A stretch of 64,000 bases of DNA from Terrimonas_A sp051954695 (GCA_051954695.1 JBQCHL010000031.1:1-64000); one strand, 5' to 3'; positions 33,126 to 42,997 are shown, numbered from the stretch's first letter. Made by a program: numbers and translations. Notes: generated from the sequence alone by a model not told the origin.

Positions 33126-35996
33126 ATGAACCTGTTCGAACAACAATCCAACGAGTTTCTTTCCCGGCATATCGGCCCCCGTGAGGCGGATGCTAAAGCC
33201 ATGCTGAATACTATCGGAGCATCGAGCCTCGACGAGTTGATCAGCCAGACCGTTCCGCCAGCCATCCGGATGAGCCAGGCGCTGAACATCCCCAAGGCCA
33301 TGAGTGAGAATGAATACCTTCAGCATATCAAAGAAGTGTCGATGAAGAATAAGGTATTCAAAAGCTATATCGGCCAGGGCTATTATGATACCATTACTCC
33401 TCCTGTTATTCTCCGGAATATTTTTGAAAACCCGGGTTGGTATACCCAATACACTCCTTACCAGGCAGAGATCTCACAAGGCCGTTTGGAAAGCCTGCTG
33501 AACTTCCAGACCATGGTAAGCGATCTTACAGCATTGCCTATTGCCAATGCCTCCCTGCTCGATGAAGCAACTGCTGCTGCTGAGGCAATGACCATGTTCT
33601 TTAATACGCTCAATAAAAAGGACCATATTGAAAGACCGCGCTTTTTTGTAGACAGCGCTATCTTCCCTCAAACAAAAGATGTATTGATCACCCGTGCAAC
33701 CCCGGTGGGCATCGAGATCGTGGAAGGTGATTATAGAACTGCCAGCATTGATGCGTCTTATTTTGGTGCTATCGTACAATACCCCAACGACAAAGGGTCT
33801 GTTGAAGATTATCGCCAGTTCATTCAATCAGTACACGCAACAGGCGGGTTTGTAGCCATGGCCACCGACCTGCTGGCGCTTACCCTGCTTACCCCTCCCG
33901 GCGAGCTCGGAGCCGATGTGGCCGTTGGTTCTGCACAACGTTTAGGTGTGCCTCTCGGTTATGGCGGCCCCCATGCAGCTTTCTTCGCCGCAAAAGATGA
34001 TTTTAAAAGAAGCATCCCCGGCCGTATCATCGGTGTGAGCGTAGACGCACAAGGCAATCGCGCTTTGCGTATGGCGCTCCAAACAAGGGAACAGCATATC
34101 AAAAGAGAAAAAGCGACTTCCAATATCTGTACCGCACAGGCATTGCTGGCCAATATGGCTGCCATGTATGTCGTGTATCATGGTGCAGAAGGCATGAAAA
34201 ATATCGCTAAAAGAATTGCGCTGCTTACCCAAACTGTAGCAGACACTCTGGAAGAAATGGGATTTGAACTGGCTTCTTCCAGTTTCTTTGATACCATCAC
34301 AGTAAAAGTTGCCGACACTGCAGCTATTCATGCCAAGGCAGAAAGACAACAGATCAATCTTCGTCATATTGATGCGCAGCATATCGGCATCTCTCTCGAT
34401 GAAACCACTGAGCTGAGCGATCTTTATGATCTTATCAACTGTTTCGAGAATGACACAGATCCGGTGACCTTCGATATCCGTCATGATGCAGAGCTTGACC
34501 ATATCCCCTCTTCCCTCACCCGTACTTCAGAATTCCTTACACATCCGGTTTTCAATACACATCGTAGCGAAAGCCAGATGATGCGCTATATCAAATCGCT
34601 GGAGAATAAAGACCTTTCCCTGAACACTTCCATGATCTCTCTTGGCAGTTGCACTATGAAGCTGAATGCTGCCAGCGAAATGATGCCGCTTAGCTGGTCG
34701 CACTGGAGCAAGATCCACCCCTTTGTACCGGCCAACCAGGCAGAAGGATATAAACATATCGTAGACGAGCTCAGCAAATATCTCTGCGAGATCACAGCAT
34801 TTGATGCCTGCAGCCTGCAACCCAATAGCGGTGCTCAAGGTGAATATGCCGGTCTGCTTACCATTAAGGCTTATCATGCTGCGAATGGCGATCACCACCG
34901 CAATGTGATGCTGATCCCCATTTCAGCACACGGTACCAACCCTGCTTCTGCAGTGATGTGCGGTATGAAAGTGGTAGTGGTAAAAGCATTAGACAATGGA
35001 TATATTGATATCGAAGACCTGAAAGAGAAAGCAGCGTTGCATGCGGCCAATCTTGCAGGTATCATGATCACTTATCCCAGCACCTATGGCGTGTATGAAG
35101 AAACAGTGAAAGAGATCACCAATATTATTCACCAGCACGGCGGACAGGTGTATATGGACGGAGCAAATATGAATGCACAAGTGGGATTGACAGCTCCGGG
35201 TTTGATCGGTGCGGATGTATGCCACCTTAATCTTCATAAGACCTTTGCCATCCCTCATGGTGGCGGCGGTCCCGGCATGGGCCCTATCTGCGTGAAACAA
35301 CACCTGGCGCCCTTCCTCCCCGGCCATGTGGAAGTGAAAGACGGTACCAAACAACATGCTGTATCGGCTGCCCCTTATGGATCAGCTTCCATCCTGCTTA
35401 TTTCTTATGGCTATATCCGTATGCTGGGCAATGAAGGAGTGAAAGCGGCTACAGAATATGCCATCCTCAATGCAAACTACATGAGGGCAAGACTGGACGG
35501 GCAGTATGATATCCTGTACACCAACCATAATGGACAGTGTGCACACGAGTTCATCGTTGACCTCCGACCTTTCAAAAAATCAGCCGAAATAGAAGCAGAA
35601 GACGTGGCCAAGCGTTTGATGGATTATGGGTTCCATGCTCCTACCATGAGTTTCCCTGTTCCCGGTACGATCATGATCGAACCAACAGAAAGCGAAGACA
35701 AAGCCGAACTCGACCGTTTCTGCAACGCCCTGCTGTCTATCCGTGAAGAAATAAAAGCGATTGAAGAAGGAAAAGCAGATAAAAAAGATAACCCACTGAA
35801 ACATGCGCCACATACACAAGCTATTGTTTGCGCTACTCAATGGGATCACGCTTACACACGCGAAACAGCCGCATTCCCGCTTCATTACGTTACACTGAAC
35901 AAGTTCTGGCCTTCTGTAGCCCGCGTAAACAACACGTATGGCGACAGACACCTGGTTTGTACTTGTGAGCCAGTAGAAAGTTATATGGAAGCCTGA
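33126..35996 (+). CDS. gcvP: Glycine dehydrogenase (decarboxylating), P-protein
   Basis: A 956-aa PLP enzyme of the glycine cleavage system that decarboxylates glycine and passes the aminomethyl group to lipoyl-GcvH. It is the fused single-chain form (GcvPA plus GcvPB): N-terminal FLSRHIGP and GQGYYDTITPPVILRNIF, and the C-terminal half with the PLP Lys705 in LNLHKTFAIPHGGGGPGMGP. The length is standard. The other cleavage-system genes (gcvT, gcvH) are not in the window. It is monocistronic with its own terminator. Confidence 0.97.
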   Translation: MNLFEQQSNEFLSRHIGPREADAKAMLNTIGASSLDELISQTVPPAIRMSQALNIPKAMSENEYLQHIKEVSMKNKVFKSYIGQGYYDTITPPVILRNIFENPGWYTQYTPYQAEISQGRLESLLNFQTMVSDLTALPIANASLLDEATAAAEAMTMFFNTLNKKDHIERPRFFVDSAIFPQTKDVLITRATPVGIEIVEGDYRTASIDASYFGAIVQYPNDKGSVEDYRQFIQSVHATGGFVAMATDLLALTLLTPPGELGADVAVGSAQRLGVPLGYGGPHAAFFAAKDDFKRSIPGRIIGVSVDAQGNRALRMALQTREQHIKREKATSNICTAQALLANMAAMYVVYHGAEGMKNIAKRIALLTQTVADTLEEMGFELASSSFFDTITVKVADTAAIHAKAERQQINLRHIDAQHIGISLDETTELSDLYDLINCFENDTDPVTFDIRHDAELDHIPSSLTRTSEFLTHPVFNTHRSESQMMRYIKSLENKDLSLNTSMISLGSCTMKLNAASEMMPLSWSHWSKIHPFVPANQAEGYKHIVDELSKYLCEITAFDACSLQPNSGAQGEYAGLLTIKAYHAANGDHHRNVMLIPISAHGTNPASAVMCGMKVVVVKALDNGYIDIEDLKEKAALHAANLAGIMITYPSTYGVYEETVKEITNIIHQHGGQVYMDGANMNAQVGLTAPGLIGADVCHLNLHKTFAIPHGGGGPGMGPICVKQHLAPFLPGHVEVKDGTKQHAVSAAPYGSASILLISYGYIRMLGNEGVKAATEYAILNANYMRARLDGQYDILYTNHNGQCAHEFIVDLRPFKKSAEIEAEDVAKRLMDYGFHAPTMSFPVPGTIMIEPTESEDKAELDRFCNALLSIREEIKAIEEGKADKKDNPLKHAPHTQAIVCATQWDHAYTRETAAFPLHYVTLNKFWPSVARVNNTYGDRHLVCTCEPVESYMEA

Positions 35997-36014
35997 TACT
36001 GAACAGATACCAAG

Positions 36015-36052
36015 AAAAAAGGCAGCTTGTTGATCACAGGCTGCCTTTTTTT
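36015..36052 (+). terminator. Rho-independent terminator of gcvP
   Basis: AAAAAAGGCAGC (36015-36026) and GCTGCCTTTTTT (36040-36051) form a 12-bp stem ending in a T-run, 19 bp after the stop. Confidence 0.88.
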
Positions 36053-36064
36053 ATTCCCTTTGAA

Positions 36065-36072
36065 TAAATTTG
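36065..36072 (+). promoter_or_regulatory. Putative -7 box of the DUF1080 gene
   Basis: TAAATTTG matches TAnnTTTG, 15 nt before the ATG at 36088. Confidence 0.4.
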
Positions 36073-36087
36073 AGGAAACAAACAGCT

Positions 36088-36897
36088 ATGTCCATAAAAA
36101 CATTCCTTGCCATAACAGTCTTTATCAGCCTCCTGCTTATTGCCTGGAAAAATGATAAGACCAAAATCCCAACAGCTGGCAACAAGGATAAATGGATCAC
36201 GCTTTTTAATGGGAAGGATATCAAAGACTGGTTTGTAAAAATACAGCATCATGAAGTGGGCGATAATTTTGGTAACACCTTCCGTGCAGAGGATGGCCTG
36301 CTGAAAGTACGCTATGACCAATACGATCATTTTAATGAACAATTCGGGCATCTGTATTATAAAAAACCTTTTTCCCATTATCATCTCAAATTCCAATACC
36401 GTTTTGTAGAAGAATGGAGAAAAGATGCACCTTCTTACACTATTCTTAACAGCGGTGTTATGTATCATTCCCAGGATCCCCGCACTATGCCTAAAGAGCA
36501 GGACTGGCCAATCTCTATCGAAATGCAATTACTGGGCGGGCTTGATGATGGTAAGCCAAGGCCCACCGGTAATATGTGTTCACCGGGCACCCATATCGTG
36601 TATGAAGGAAAACTGGACACCCGCCATTGTATCAATTCCAGTTCTAAAACATACAGAGGAGATCAATGGGTGAATGCAGAATTGATCGTACTGGGCGACT
36701 CACTGATCACGCATATCATCAATGGCGATACAGTGATGAAATATTCCCATCCGCAGATAGGTGGCGAAGTGGTGAACCGTTTCGATCCGGCTCAAAAGCA
36801 GGATGGTAAACCGCTGAAGGAAGGTTATATCGCTTTTCAAAGCGAGGGGCAACCTGTTGATTTCAGGAACATACAGTTGAAAGACCTTTCTCATTAA
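36088..36897 (+). CDS. DUF1080 protein (3-keto-disaccharide hydrolase domain)
   Basis: A 269-aa exported protein with a signal peptide or N-terminal anchor (about 3-20). The DUF1080 concanavalin-like domain covers most of the rest: WITLFNGKDIKDWFVKI, FRAEDGLLKVRY, HLKFQYRFVEEW, NSGVMYHSQDP and GYIAFQSEGQPVDFRNIQLKDL are the family landmarks. Some family members hydrolyse 3-keto-glycosides formed by sugar oxidation. The ATG at 36088 is used. The next gene's promoter-like box overlaps its stop codon. Confidence 0.9.
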   Translation: MSIKTFLAITVFISLLLIAWKNDKTKIPTAGNKDKWITLFNGKDIKDWFVKIQHHEVGDNFGNTFRAEDGLLKVRYDQYDHFNEQFGHLYYKKPFSHYHLKFQYRFVEEWRKDAPSYTILNSGVMYHSQDPRTMPKEQDWPISIEMQLLGGLDDGKPRPTGNMCSPGTHIVYEGKLDTRHCINSSSKTYRGDQWVNAELIVLGDSLITHIINGDTVMKYSHPQIGGEVVNRFDPAQKQDGKPLKEGYIAFQSEGQPVDFRNIQLKDLSH

Positions 36898-36902
36898 TTT
36901 TG
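36895..36902 (+). promoter_or_regulatory. Putative -7 box overlapping the DUF1080 stop
   Basis: TAATTTTG matches TAnnTTTG and contains the TAA stop of the DUF1080 gene. It would serve the SBF-like transporter gene starting at 36934. Confidence 0.4.
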
Positions 36903-36933
36903 CCCGCATCCCTGAAAAACTAAACCATAATTA

Positions 36934-37917
36934 TTGAGAGCAACATTATCCCGGTTTGGCATTGATGGATTCCTGCTCGCTATCATTACGATGGTGATCC
37001 TTGCTTCATTGTTCCCCGGACCAGGAATAGCAAAAGAACCGGTATCACTTGAAGAAATAGCCAACTACGGCGTGTCTGTCATCTTTCTTTTTTATGGACT
37101 GCGGTTAAGTCCTGAAAAAATGAGAGCAGGTCTTAGCAACTGGAAAATGCATGTGGTGATACAACTGACCACTTTTGTATTATTCCCTTTACTGGTACTT
37201 CTTATCAAGCCCCTATTTCATGATTCCATCTTCCCATTATGGCTGGGTATTTTCTTCCTGGCGGCTTTGCCTTCAACCGTATCTTCTTCGGTAGTGATGG
37301 TTTCCATTGCAAAAGGGAATATTCCGGCTGCTATTTTCAATGCCAGCCTTTCCAGCATGCTGGGCATTTTTATTACGCCTTTATGGATTGGCCTGTTCAT
37401 TGCTGCAGACACAGGAAGCTTTGATGCTTCTTCCATCCTGCTCAAGCTGTGCCTGCAGGTATTATTGCCCGTTGCCCTGGGGCTTATCCTGCACCGTTAT
37501 TTTGGCCATTTTGCAGAAAAGCATAACAAGACATTGAAGCTGTTTGACCAGTCGATCATCTTACTCATTATCTATACTTCATTCTGCAAATCATTTGCAG
37601 AGCACTTATTCGACGGATTGGGTATTACAAGGATATTACTGCTGGCAGGAGGTATGATCATCCTGTTCTTTCTTGTTTTTGGATTGATGAATATCATCAG
37701 CCGCCTTTTGCATTTCTCCCGCAACGACCGGGTAACAGTGATATTCTGCGGCTCCAAAAAATCGCTGGTGCATGGAACAGTGATGTCTAAAGTATTATTT
37801 CCGCAGAGCACGCTTAGCGGAATTATCATATTACCATTGATGTTGTATCACGCATTGCAATTGATTGCGGCAAGCATTATCGCACAGAAGATGGGGCGGC
37901 AGATAAAAGAAACCTGA
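36934..37917 (+). CDS. SBF-like bile acid:sodium symporter family protein (YfeH-like)
   Basis: A 327-aa membrane protein of about ten TMs with the BASS/SBF-like fold: FGIDGFLLAIITMVILASLFPG at the start, YGVSVIFLFYGLRLSPEKM, LPSTVSSSVVMVSIAKGNIPAAIFNASLSSMLGIFITP (the crossed-helix substrate motif) and the C-terminal SKKSLVHGTVMSKVLFPQ. Sodium-coupled uptake of organic anions is the family role; substrate unknown. It starts with TTG at 36934, supported by the conserved first residues and the upstream box. An AEC carrier gene follows 10 bp downstream, so they form an operon. Confidence 0.87.
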   Translation: MRATLSRFGIDGFLLAIITMVILASLFPGPGIAKEPVSLEEIANYGVSVIFLFYGLRLSPEKMRAGLSNWKMHVVIQLTTFVLFPLLVLLIKPLFHDSIFPLWLGIFFLAALPSTVSSSVVMVSIAKGNIPAAIFNASLSSMLGIFITPLWIGLFIAADTGSFDASSILLKLCLQVLLPVALGLILHRYFGHFAEKHNKTLKLFDQSIILLIIYTSFCKSFAEHLFDGLGITRILLLAGGMIILFFLVFGLMNIISRLLHFSRNDRVTVIFCGSKKSLVHGTVMSKVLFPQSTLSGIIILPLMLYHALQLIAASIIAQKMGRQIKET

Positions 37918-37927
37918 GATAAGAATT

Positions 37928-38833
37928 ATGGCTAATTTTTTACTGATCGGGATTTGCATACTGGCAGGAATGCTCTTCAGACGAAGCAAACTGCTACCAA
38001 TCGATGCACATAAAGGCATCAACGCCTGGATCATTTACCTTGCCCTGCCTGCCATATCCCTGCATTACATACCTAAAATAAAATGGAGCACTGATCTGTT
38101 AATACCTGCAGTTGCCCCGGTACTTGTCTGGCTGGTGGCCTGGCTGTATGTCCGCGGATATGCGTCCATTAACAAACTATCAAAGCCTGCCGAAGGAGGC
38201 TTAAAACTTTCCACCGGTTTGTCCAATACAGCTTTTGTAGGTTTTCCCCTGGTAGCGGCCTGGTTCAGCGAGAAGCATATCGGCATAGCCGTTATCTGCG
38301 ACCAGGTCACTTTTCTGCTGCTTACAACGGCGGGAATTGTTGTTGCCATGAATTCTTCAGAAGGCCACTCCCTTCGTTTGTCTGTACTGGCCAGAAGGCT
38401 CTTCAGCTTCCCTCCTTTTCTTGGATGCATGGCAGCTTTGATCGTACCAAATTTTATTTCCCTGGAACCTCTCGACCTTTTATTTGAAAAGCTGGCTGCC
38501 ACTGTAGCCCCGCTTGCATTATTCTCTATCGGGCTCCAATTGCAATTCAAAGGATGGAAAGAAGATATAAAGCATATCAGTTTTGCGCTGCTGTATAAAT
38601 TATGCCTGGCACCTTTGCTGGTATTGCTGCTTGCTCTCCTGATGAATGTAAGGGGTGATACTGCGCGCATCGCCGTATTTGAAATGGCCATGCCTACCCT
38701 GGTCACTGCCGGTATTGTTGCAGAGCAATACAATCTGAGGCCAACGCTTTCCAACCGCGTGATCGGTATTGGCATAGTTCTTTCATTTATTACCACCGCA
38801 ATCTGGTATTATATCATCACGAGTTTGCTTTAA
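37928..38833 (+). CDS. AEC family transporter (auxin efflux carrier-like)
   Basis: A 301-aa, about ten-TM carrier of the AEC family. It has two inverted five-helix halves, with GLSNTAFVGFPLVAAWFSE in the first and EMAMPTLVTAGIVAEQYNL in the second, the family's unwound-helix motifs. The substrate (dicarboxylates or others) is not evident. It starts 10 bp after the SBF-like transporter and is probably co-transcribed with it. Confidence 0.87.
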   Translation: MANFLLIGICILAGMLFRRSKLLPIDAHKGINAWIIYLALPAISLHYIPKIKWSTDLLIPAVAPVLVWLVAWLYVRGYASINKLSKPAEGGLKLSTGLSNTAFVGFPLVAAWFSEKHIGIAVICDQVTFLLLTTAGIVVAMNSSEGHSLRLSVLARRLFSFPPFLGCMAALIVPNFISLEPLDLLFEKLAATVAPLALFSIGLQLQFKGWKEDIKHISFALLYKLCLAPLLVLLLALLMNVRGDTARIAVFEMAMPTLVTAGIVAEQYNLRPTLSNRVIGIGIVLSFITTAIWYYIITSLL

Positions 38834-38888
38834 CCTGCGATCGAACAAACTGCCCCTTCATCTGTTGATCTTATAAAACATCCCAACC

Positions 38889-39824
38889 ATGCAACAAAGA
38901 ACACTAAGCGATACATCTCTTAAAACAGCGCCAATCATGTTTGGCGGAAATATTTTCGGATGGACTGTAGATGAGAAAAGATCTTTTGAATTGCTGGATG
39001 CTTTTGTCAGTTCCGGCTTCAATGCAATTGATACAGCAGATTCTTATTCAAGATGGGTACCAGGTAATAAAGGCGGCGAATCGGAAACGATCATTGGCAA
39101 ATGGCTGAAACAAAAAGGGAACAGGGATAAACTGATCATTGCCACTAAGGTAGGTTCAGACATGGGAAGCGGTAAAAAAGACCTCTCATCTAAACATATC
39201 ATCTCTTCTGTCGAAAATTCATTGAAAAGATTGCAGACTGATTATATCGACCTCTATCAATCCCATTACGATGATGCCGATACTTCTCCTGAAGAAACAC
39301 TGGCAGCATTCGACCAACTGATCAAACAGGGAAAAGTGCGTTACATTGGTGCTTCCAACCTTAGCAAAGAAAGAATTGAAGAATCACTGAAGATCAGTCG
39401 TGAGAAAGGTTTTGCAGCATACAAGACCCTTCAGCCATTGTATAATCTTTACGACAGGGAAATTTTCGAAACACAGTATCGCGATTTCTGCATAGCCAAC
39501 AACATCAGTGTAATCCCTTATTATTCCCTGGCCAGTGGATTCCTCACAGGAAAATACCGTTCAGAAAAAGACCTTGGCAAAAGTGCGCGTGGAGGTGGTA
39601 TTGAAAAATACCTGACCGAAAAAGGCTATAGCATCTTGAAAGCGCTGGATGAGGTAAGTGCCCGGCATCACGCAACACCCGCACAAGTAGCCATTGCCTG
39701 GCTGATAGCTCAGCCAACGATAGCTGCAGCCATTGCCAGCGCCACTTCCATTACACAATGGGAAGACCTTGCCAAATCCGCAACACTTCAACTTAGTGAT
39801 GCTGATCTGCAACAACTGAATTAG
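38889..39824 (+). CDS. Aldo/keto reductase
   Basis: A 311-aa NADPH-dependent oxidoreductase with the full AKR tetrad: Asp48 and Tyr53 in AIDTADSYSRW, Lys87 in IIATKVGSDMG, and His126 in YIDLYQSHYDDAD. A TIM barrel with the GxSN/cofactor signatures (IGASNLSKERIEES; IASATSITQWEDL) follows. It is of the general YajO/YdjG type; the substrate is unknown. It stands alone, 55 bp after the AEC transporter gene. Confidence 0.95.
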   Translation: MQQRTLSDTSLKTAPIMFGGNIFGWTVDEKRSFELLDAFVSSGFNAIDTADSYSRWVPGNKGGESETIIGKWLKQKGNRDKLIIATKVGSDMGSGKKDLSSKHIISSVENSLKRLQTDYIDLYQSHYDDADTSPEETLAAFDQLIKQGKVRYIGASNLSKERIEESLKISREKGFAAYKTLQPLYNLYDREIFETQYRDFCIANNISVIPYYSLASGFLTGKYRSEKDLGKSARGGGIEKYLTEKGYSILKALDEVSARHHATPAQVAIAWLIAQPTIAAAIASATSITQWEDLAKSATLQLSDADLQQLN

Positions 39825-39964
39825 TTATATAATAACGATAACTGATGATGGAATTTATAACATGCACCTTATCTTTCTGTTAAAGTCTGTTATCTCTCAT
39901 TTATCATTAGCTATCCATTTGCCGGGGCATGTTATTTGTTTTAATATGCACAAAAAGTTGTGGC

Positions 39965-40921
39965 ATGAATTGGGTCGACATATCTCTCGTCATAATATTC
40001 CTGCTGGCTGTTTGGGCAGGGTGGTACCGTGGTTTTATTGTAGGATCGTTCGATCTGCTTTGCTGGGTCGGCAGTTTTGTTGTCGGCTACCTGTTTTATC
40101 CTTATGCCGCCCGTCTTTTAAGCGGATGGTTCCCCAACCTGGGTCCCTGGCTATTGCCGGTTTCATTTCTTTCAGTGTTAGTGATCGCCAGGTTGATACT
40201 TGGCTTTATTAGCTCGCGTATCATACGTTCAATACCTGATGCCATGCACCGCTCCGGGGCCAACAGGTTGTTTGGATTGATCCCCGGCGTTATTAATGGA
40301 TGGATCAGTGCGGTGATCGTATCTGCCTTGTTATTATCGCTTCCTTTAAAAGACAGCATCACGCAGGAAAGCCGCGATAGTAAACTGGCCAGCGGGCTCG
40401 CAATGCAATCTGAATGGGCCAATAAAAAGCTGGCGCCCGTATTTGATGAAGCAGTACGGCATACAATGAATAGCCTTACTGTTCATCCTTCTTCCAATGA
40501 ACAGATCAATCTTCATTTCACTTACGACAAACCACAAGTGCGCCCATTCCTCGAAATAAAAATGCTGGAGCTTGTAAATAAAGAAAGAGCAAAGGAAGGA
40601 CTACCCGCTTTGGAGCCAGATCCGGAAATGACAAGAATAGCCAGGGCGCATTCCCGCGATATGTTTGCCCGTGGTTATTTCGCACACGTCAACCCTGACG
40701 GCAAAAACCCTTTCGATCGCATGCGTGATGCAAACGTTCAGTTCCGCGCAGCCGGTGAAAACCTGGCGTTGGCGCAAACGCTTGAAATAGCCCATACCAA
40801 TCTGATGAACTCTCCCGGCCACCGGGCCAATATCATGAACCCTGCATTTGGAAGGCTGGGAATAGGTGTGCTTGATGGAGGATTTTATGGGTTGATGATC
40901 AGCCAGGAATTTAGGAATTAG
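39965..40921 (+). CDS. CvpA-CAP domain fusion protein
   Basis: A 318-aa protein of two families. Residues 1-165 are a CvpA (colicin V production) membrane domain of four TMs (MNWVDISLVIIFLLAVWAGWYRGFIVG and NRLFGLIPGVINGWISAVIV). Residues 195-318 are a CAP/SCP-PR1 domain (ELVNKERAKEGLPAL, ARAHSRDMFARGYFAHVNPDG, AGENLA, NSPGHRANIMNPAFGRLGIGV) with its usual His-Glu metal site. The CAP domain would be periplasmic. The ATG at 39965 (MNWVDIS) is preferred over one 36 bp upstream. It is next to, but not overlapping, the YbjJ-like MFS gene. Confidence 0.88.
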   Translation: MNWVDISLVIIFLLAVWAGWYRGFIVGSFDLLCWVGSFVVGYLFYPYAARLLSGWFPNLGPWLLPVSFLSVLVIARLILGFISSRIIRSIPDAMHRSGANRLFGLIPGVINGWISAVIVSALLLSLPLKDSITQESRDSKLASGLAMQSEWANKKLAPVFDEAVRHTMNSLTVHPSSNEQINLHFTYDKPQVRPFLEIKMLELVNKERAKEGLPALEPDPEMTRIARAHSRDMFARGYFAHVNPDGKNPFDRMRDANVQFRAAGENLALAQTLEIAHTNLMNSPGHRANIMNPAFGRLGIGVLDGGFYGLMISQEFRN

Positions 40922-40952
40922 GTGGGTACGAGGGCCAACGAAACAAAATCAG

Positions 40953-41004
40953 TATCTTTGTCACCTGCTCGAACAAGTTGCTCGCCATATGCAAGAGGCA
41001 ACTT
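40953..41004 (+). promoter_or_regulatory. -7 box and leader hairpin before the YbjJ-like MFS gene
   Basis: TATCTTTG (40953-40960) matches the -7 consensus. The leader contains AAGTTGC (40975-40981) and GCAACTT (40998-41004), a 7-bp stem whose end lies 1 nt before the ATG at 41006, so it may occlude the start. Confidence 0.4.
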
Positions 41005-41005
41005 C

Positions 41006-42250
41006 ATGAAAACAAGTATCAATAGTCTTTTCAGGGTATCCCAAAAGCTTTTAGCGCCCCTTCTGATCCCGTCATCCAAACCGGGTGCTGGAGAGGAACT
41101 TATATTGCCCGTTTACAGCAACAGGCAGATCCGTATCGCTGTATCGGTTTTCTTTTTTTGCCAGGGCTTATGCTTTTCTTCCTGGGCAAGCCGGATACCG
41201 GATATTAAAACAAGCCTTCAACTTACCGATGCTGCATTAGGCAGCATATTATTGGCTTTACCGGCCGGCCAGTTGACCGCCATGCCTTTTTCAGGAAAAC
41301 TGGTTACCCATTTCGGCAGCAAAAAAGTATTACGCATTTGTCTTGTATTATACGCGATCTGTCTTACCAATATGGGGCTTGCTACGCAGCCCTGGCATCT
41401 TGGACTGGCTTTATACCTGTTTGGTGTTTGCGGTAATATGTGCAATATCTCTGTGAACACACAGGCTATTGCAGCAGAGAAATTGTATGGCCGGCCTATC
41501 ATGACCTCTTTTCATGGAGCATGGAGCACGGCAGGGTTCACCGGTGCTGCCATTGGCTTATTGATGATGGCACAACATATCTCACCCTATCTCCATTTCT
41601 GGATCATTGCTTCACTTGTGTTTGTAACGATCATGATCTCACAGCGCTTTCTGCAACCAGGAAGGTCGAATACCCGGCCCGAGAAAAAAGGATTTTTCAC
41701 CAGGCCAAACGGAGCGCTGGTCCAGTTGGGTATCATTGGATTTTGCAGCATGGCAAGTGAAGGAGCCATGTTCGACTGGAGCGGTGTGTATTTCCAGCAA
41801 GTAGTGGAAGCACCCAAATCCTTGATCGTACTCGGCTATGTTTCCTTCATGGTGATGATGGCCACTGGCCGCTTTGTAGGAGATAAACTGATCCAAAAGC
41901 ATGGAAGGAAGAAAATGCTTCGTATAAGCGGTGTTCTGATCTCAACAGGATTGTTTATATCTGTTCTGTTCCCTTATCTCGCTACAGCCACTTTAGGATT
42001 CCTGATCGTGGGTTTGGGAGTTTCATCTATTGTTCCGATGGTATACAGCAGCGCAGGACGGATACCCAATATTCCCCCGGGCATTGCGCTGGCATCAGTG
42101 TCAAGCATCAGCTTTCTCGGCTTCCTGATGGGGCCTCCTTTGATCGGTTATATTGCAGAAATATCCAGCCTTCGCTATTCTTTTGCAGTGATCGGGCTGC
42201 TTGGGTTTGGTATTGCCATCATGGTCTCAAAAATGAAAGCAATACAATAA
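41006..42250 (+). CDS. MFS transporter, YbjJ-like
   Basis: A 414-aa, 12-TM permease. ASWASRIPDIKTSLQLTDAALGSILLALPAGQLTAMPFSG and the following FGSKKVLRI are typical of the YbjJ/fucose-permease-like MFS branch, whose members are uncharacterised or take up sugars. An open frame extends upstream to a GTG at 40922, but the -7 box at 40953 lies inside it, so I place the start at ATG 41006. Confidence 0.87.
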   Translation: MKTSINSLFRVSQKLLAPLLIPSSKPGAGEELILPVYSNRQIRIAVSVFFFCQGLCFSSWASRIPDIKTSLQLTDAALGSILLALPAGQLTAMPFSGKLVTHFGSKKVLRICLVLYAICLTNMGLATQPWHLGLALYLFGVCGNMCNISVNTQAIAAEKLYGRPIMTSFHGAWSTAGFTGAAIGLLMMAQHISPYLHFWIIASLVFVTIMISQRFLQPGRSNTRPEKKGFFTRPNGALVQLGIIGFCSMASEGAMFDWSGVYFQQVVEAPKSLIVLGYVSFMVMMATGRFVGDKLIQKHGRKKMLRISGVLISTGLFISVLFPYLATATLGFLIVGLGVSSIVPMVYSSAGRIPNIPPGIALASVSSISFLGFLMGPPLIGYIAEISSLRYSFAVIGLLGFGIAIMVSKMKAIQ

Positions 42251-42256
42251 TACCTG

Positions 42257-42997
42257 TTATTTACCGATAGCATATTGAATGCCTCCGAGCAGGTGCTTGA
42301 GGAACAGGTTATCTACGTATGTTTCATCAGTATGCCCCATAGCTGTGTAGAAAGAACGGCCGCCATCAAAATCCCTGTACCAGGACACAGGATGAAAATC
42401 ACCATTCGTACCACCTTCAATGCTTTTCTCATCAAGCGTGATCAATACTTTCACTTTGTCCCAATGCGTATCCTTGAAGTTATACCATTCATCCCAACGG
42501 CTCCATTGGGCAGGTAAAGCAGACATACCGCTGAATGATTGGTTCTTTATATGCAGAAGCGCCTGTTGCTGTTTTGGGTGACTGCTGAAATAAGCGCCTA
42601 CCAGTTGATTGTACCAGGGCCAGTCAAATTCTGTATCCGAAGCTGCGTGAATGCCTACAAAGCCTTTTCCTGAGTGGATGTACTGCTCAAATACTTTTTG
42701 CTGCTCTTCGTTCAACACATTACCGGTAGTGTTTAAAAAAATAACCGCTGCGTATTTTTTAAGATTGCGTTTGTTGAATTGCAATGAGTCCGTGGTGGTA
42801 TCGCATCTGAATCCATTCTGCATTCCTAACCGTTCAATGGCTTTTATCCCCGCCGGTATGGAAGTGTGATGAAACCCGGCTGTTTTACAGAATATCAGCA
42901 CCCGTGCCGGCGGAGCTTCGGAAAAAGAAGAAATAGACATAGCTGTTACAATAAGGCAAATGGAGAAGAAAATAGTGTGGCAAACAGGTCTTTTCAT
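42257..42997 (-). CDS. ThuA domain protein
   Basis: A 246-aa exported protein with a signal peptide (about 1-27). The ThuA class I glutamine amidotransferase-like fold is visible: RVLIFCKTAGFHHTSIPAGI, AAVIFLNTTGNVLNEEQQ, GKGFVGIHAASDTEFDWPWYNQLVG and GRSFYTAMGHTDETY. ThuA proteins are linked to trehalose and other disaccharide oxidation (3-keto sugars), which fits the DUF1080 gene 6 kb upstream. Catalytic role unknown. It is convergent with the MFS gene (6-bp gap) and divergent from GH97. Confidence 0.92.
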   Translation of the reverse strand: MKRPVCHTIFFSICLIVTAMSISSFSEAPPARVLIFCKTAGFHHTSIPAGIKAIERLGMQNGFRCDTTTDSLQFNKRNLKKYAAVIFLNTTGNVLNEEQQKVFEQYIHSGKGFVGIHAASDTEFDWPWYNQLVGAYFSSHPKQQQALLHIKNQSFSGMSALPAQWSRWDEWYNFKDTHWDKVKVLITLDEKSIEGGTNGDFHPVSWYRDFDGGRSFYTAMGHTDETYVDNLFLKHLLGGIQYAIGK

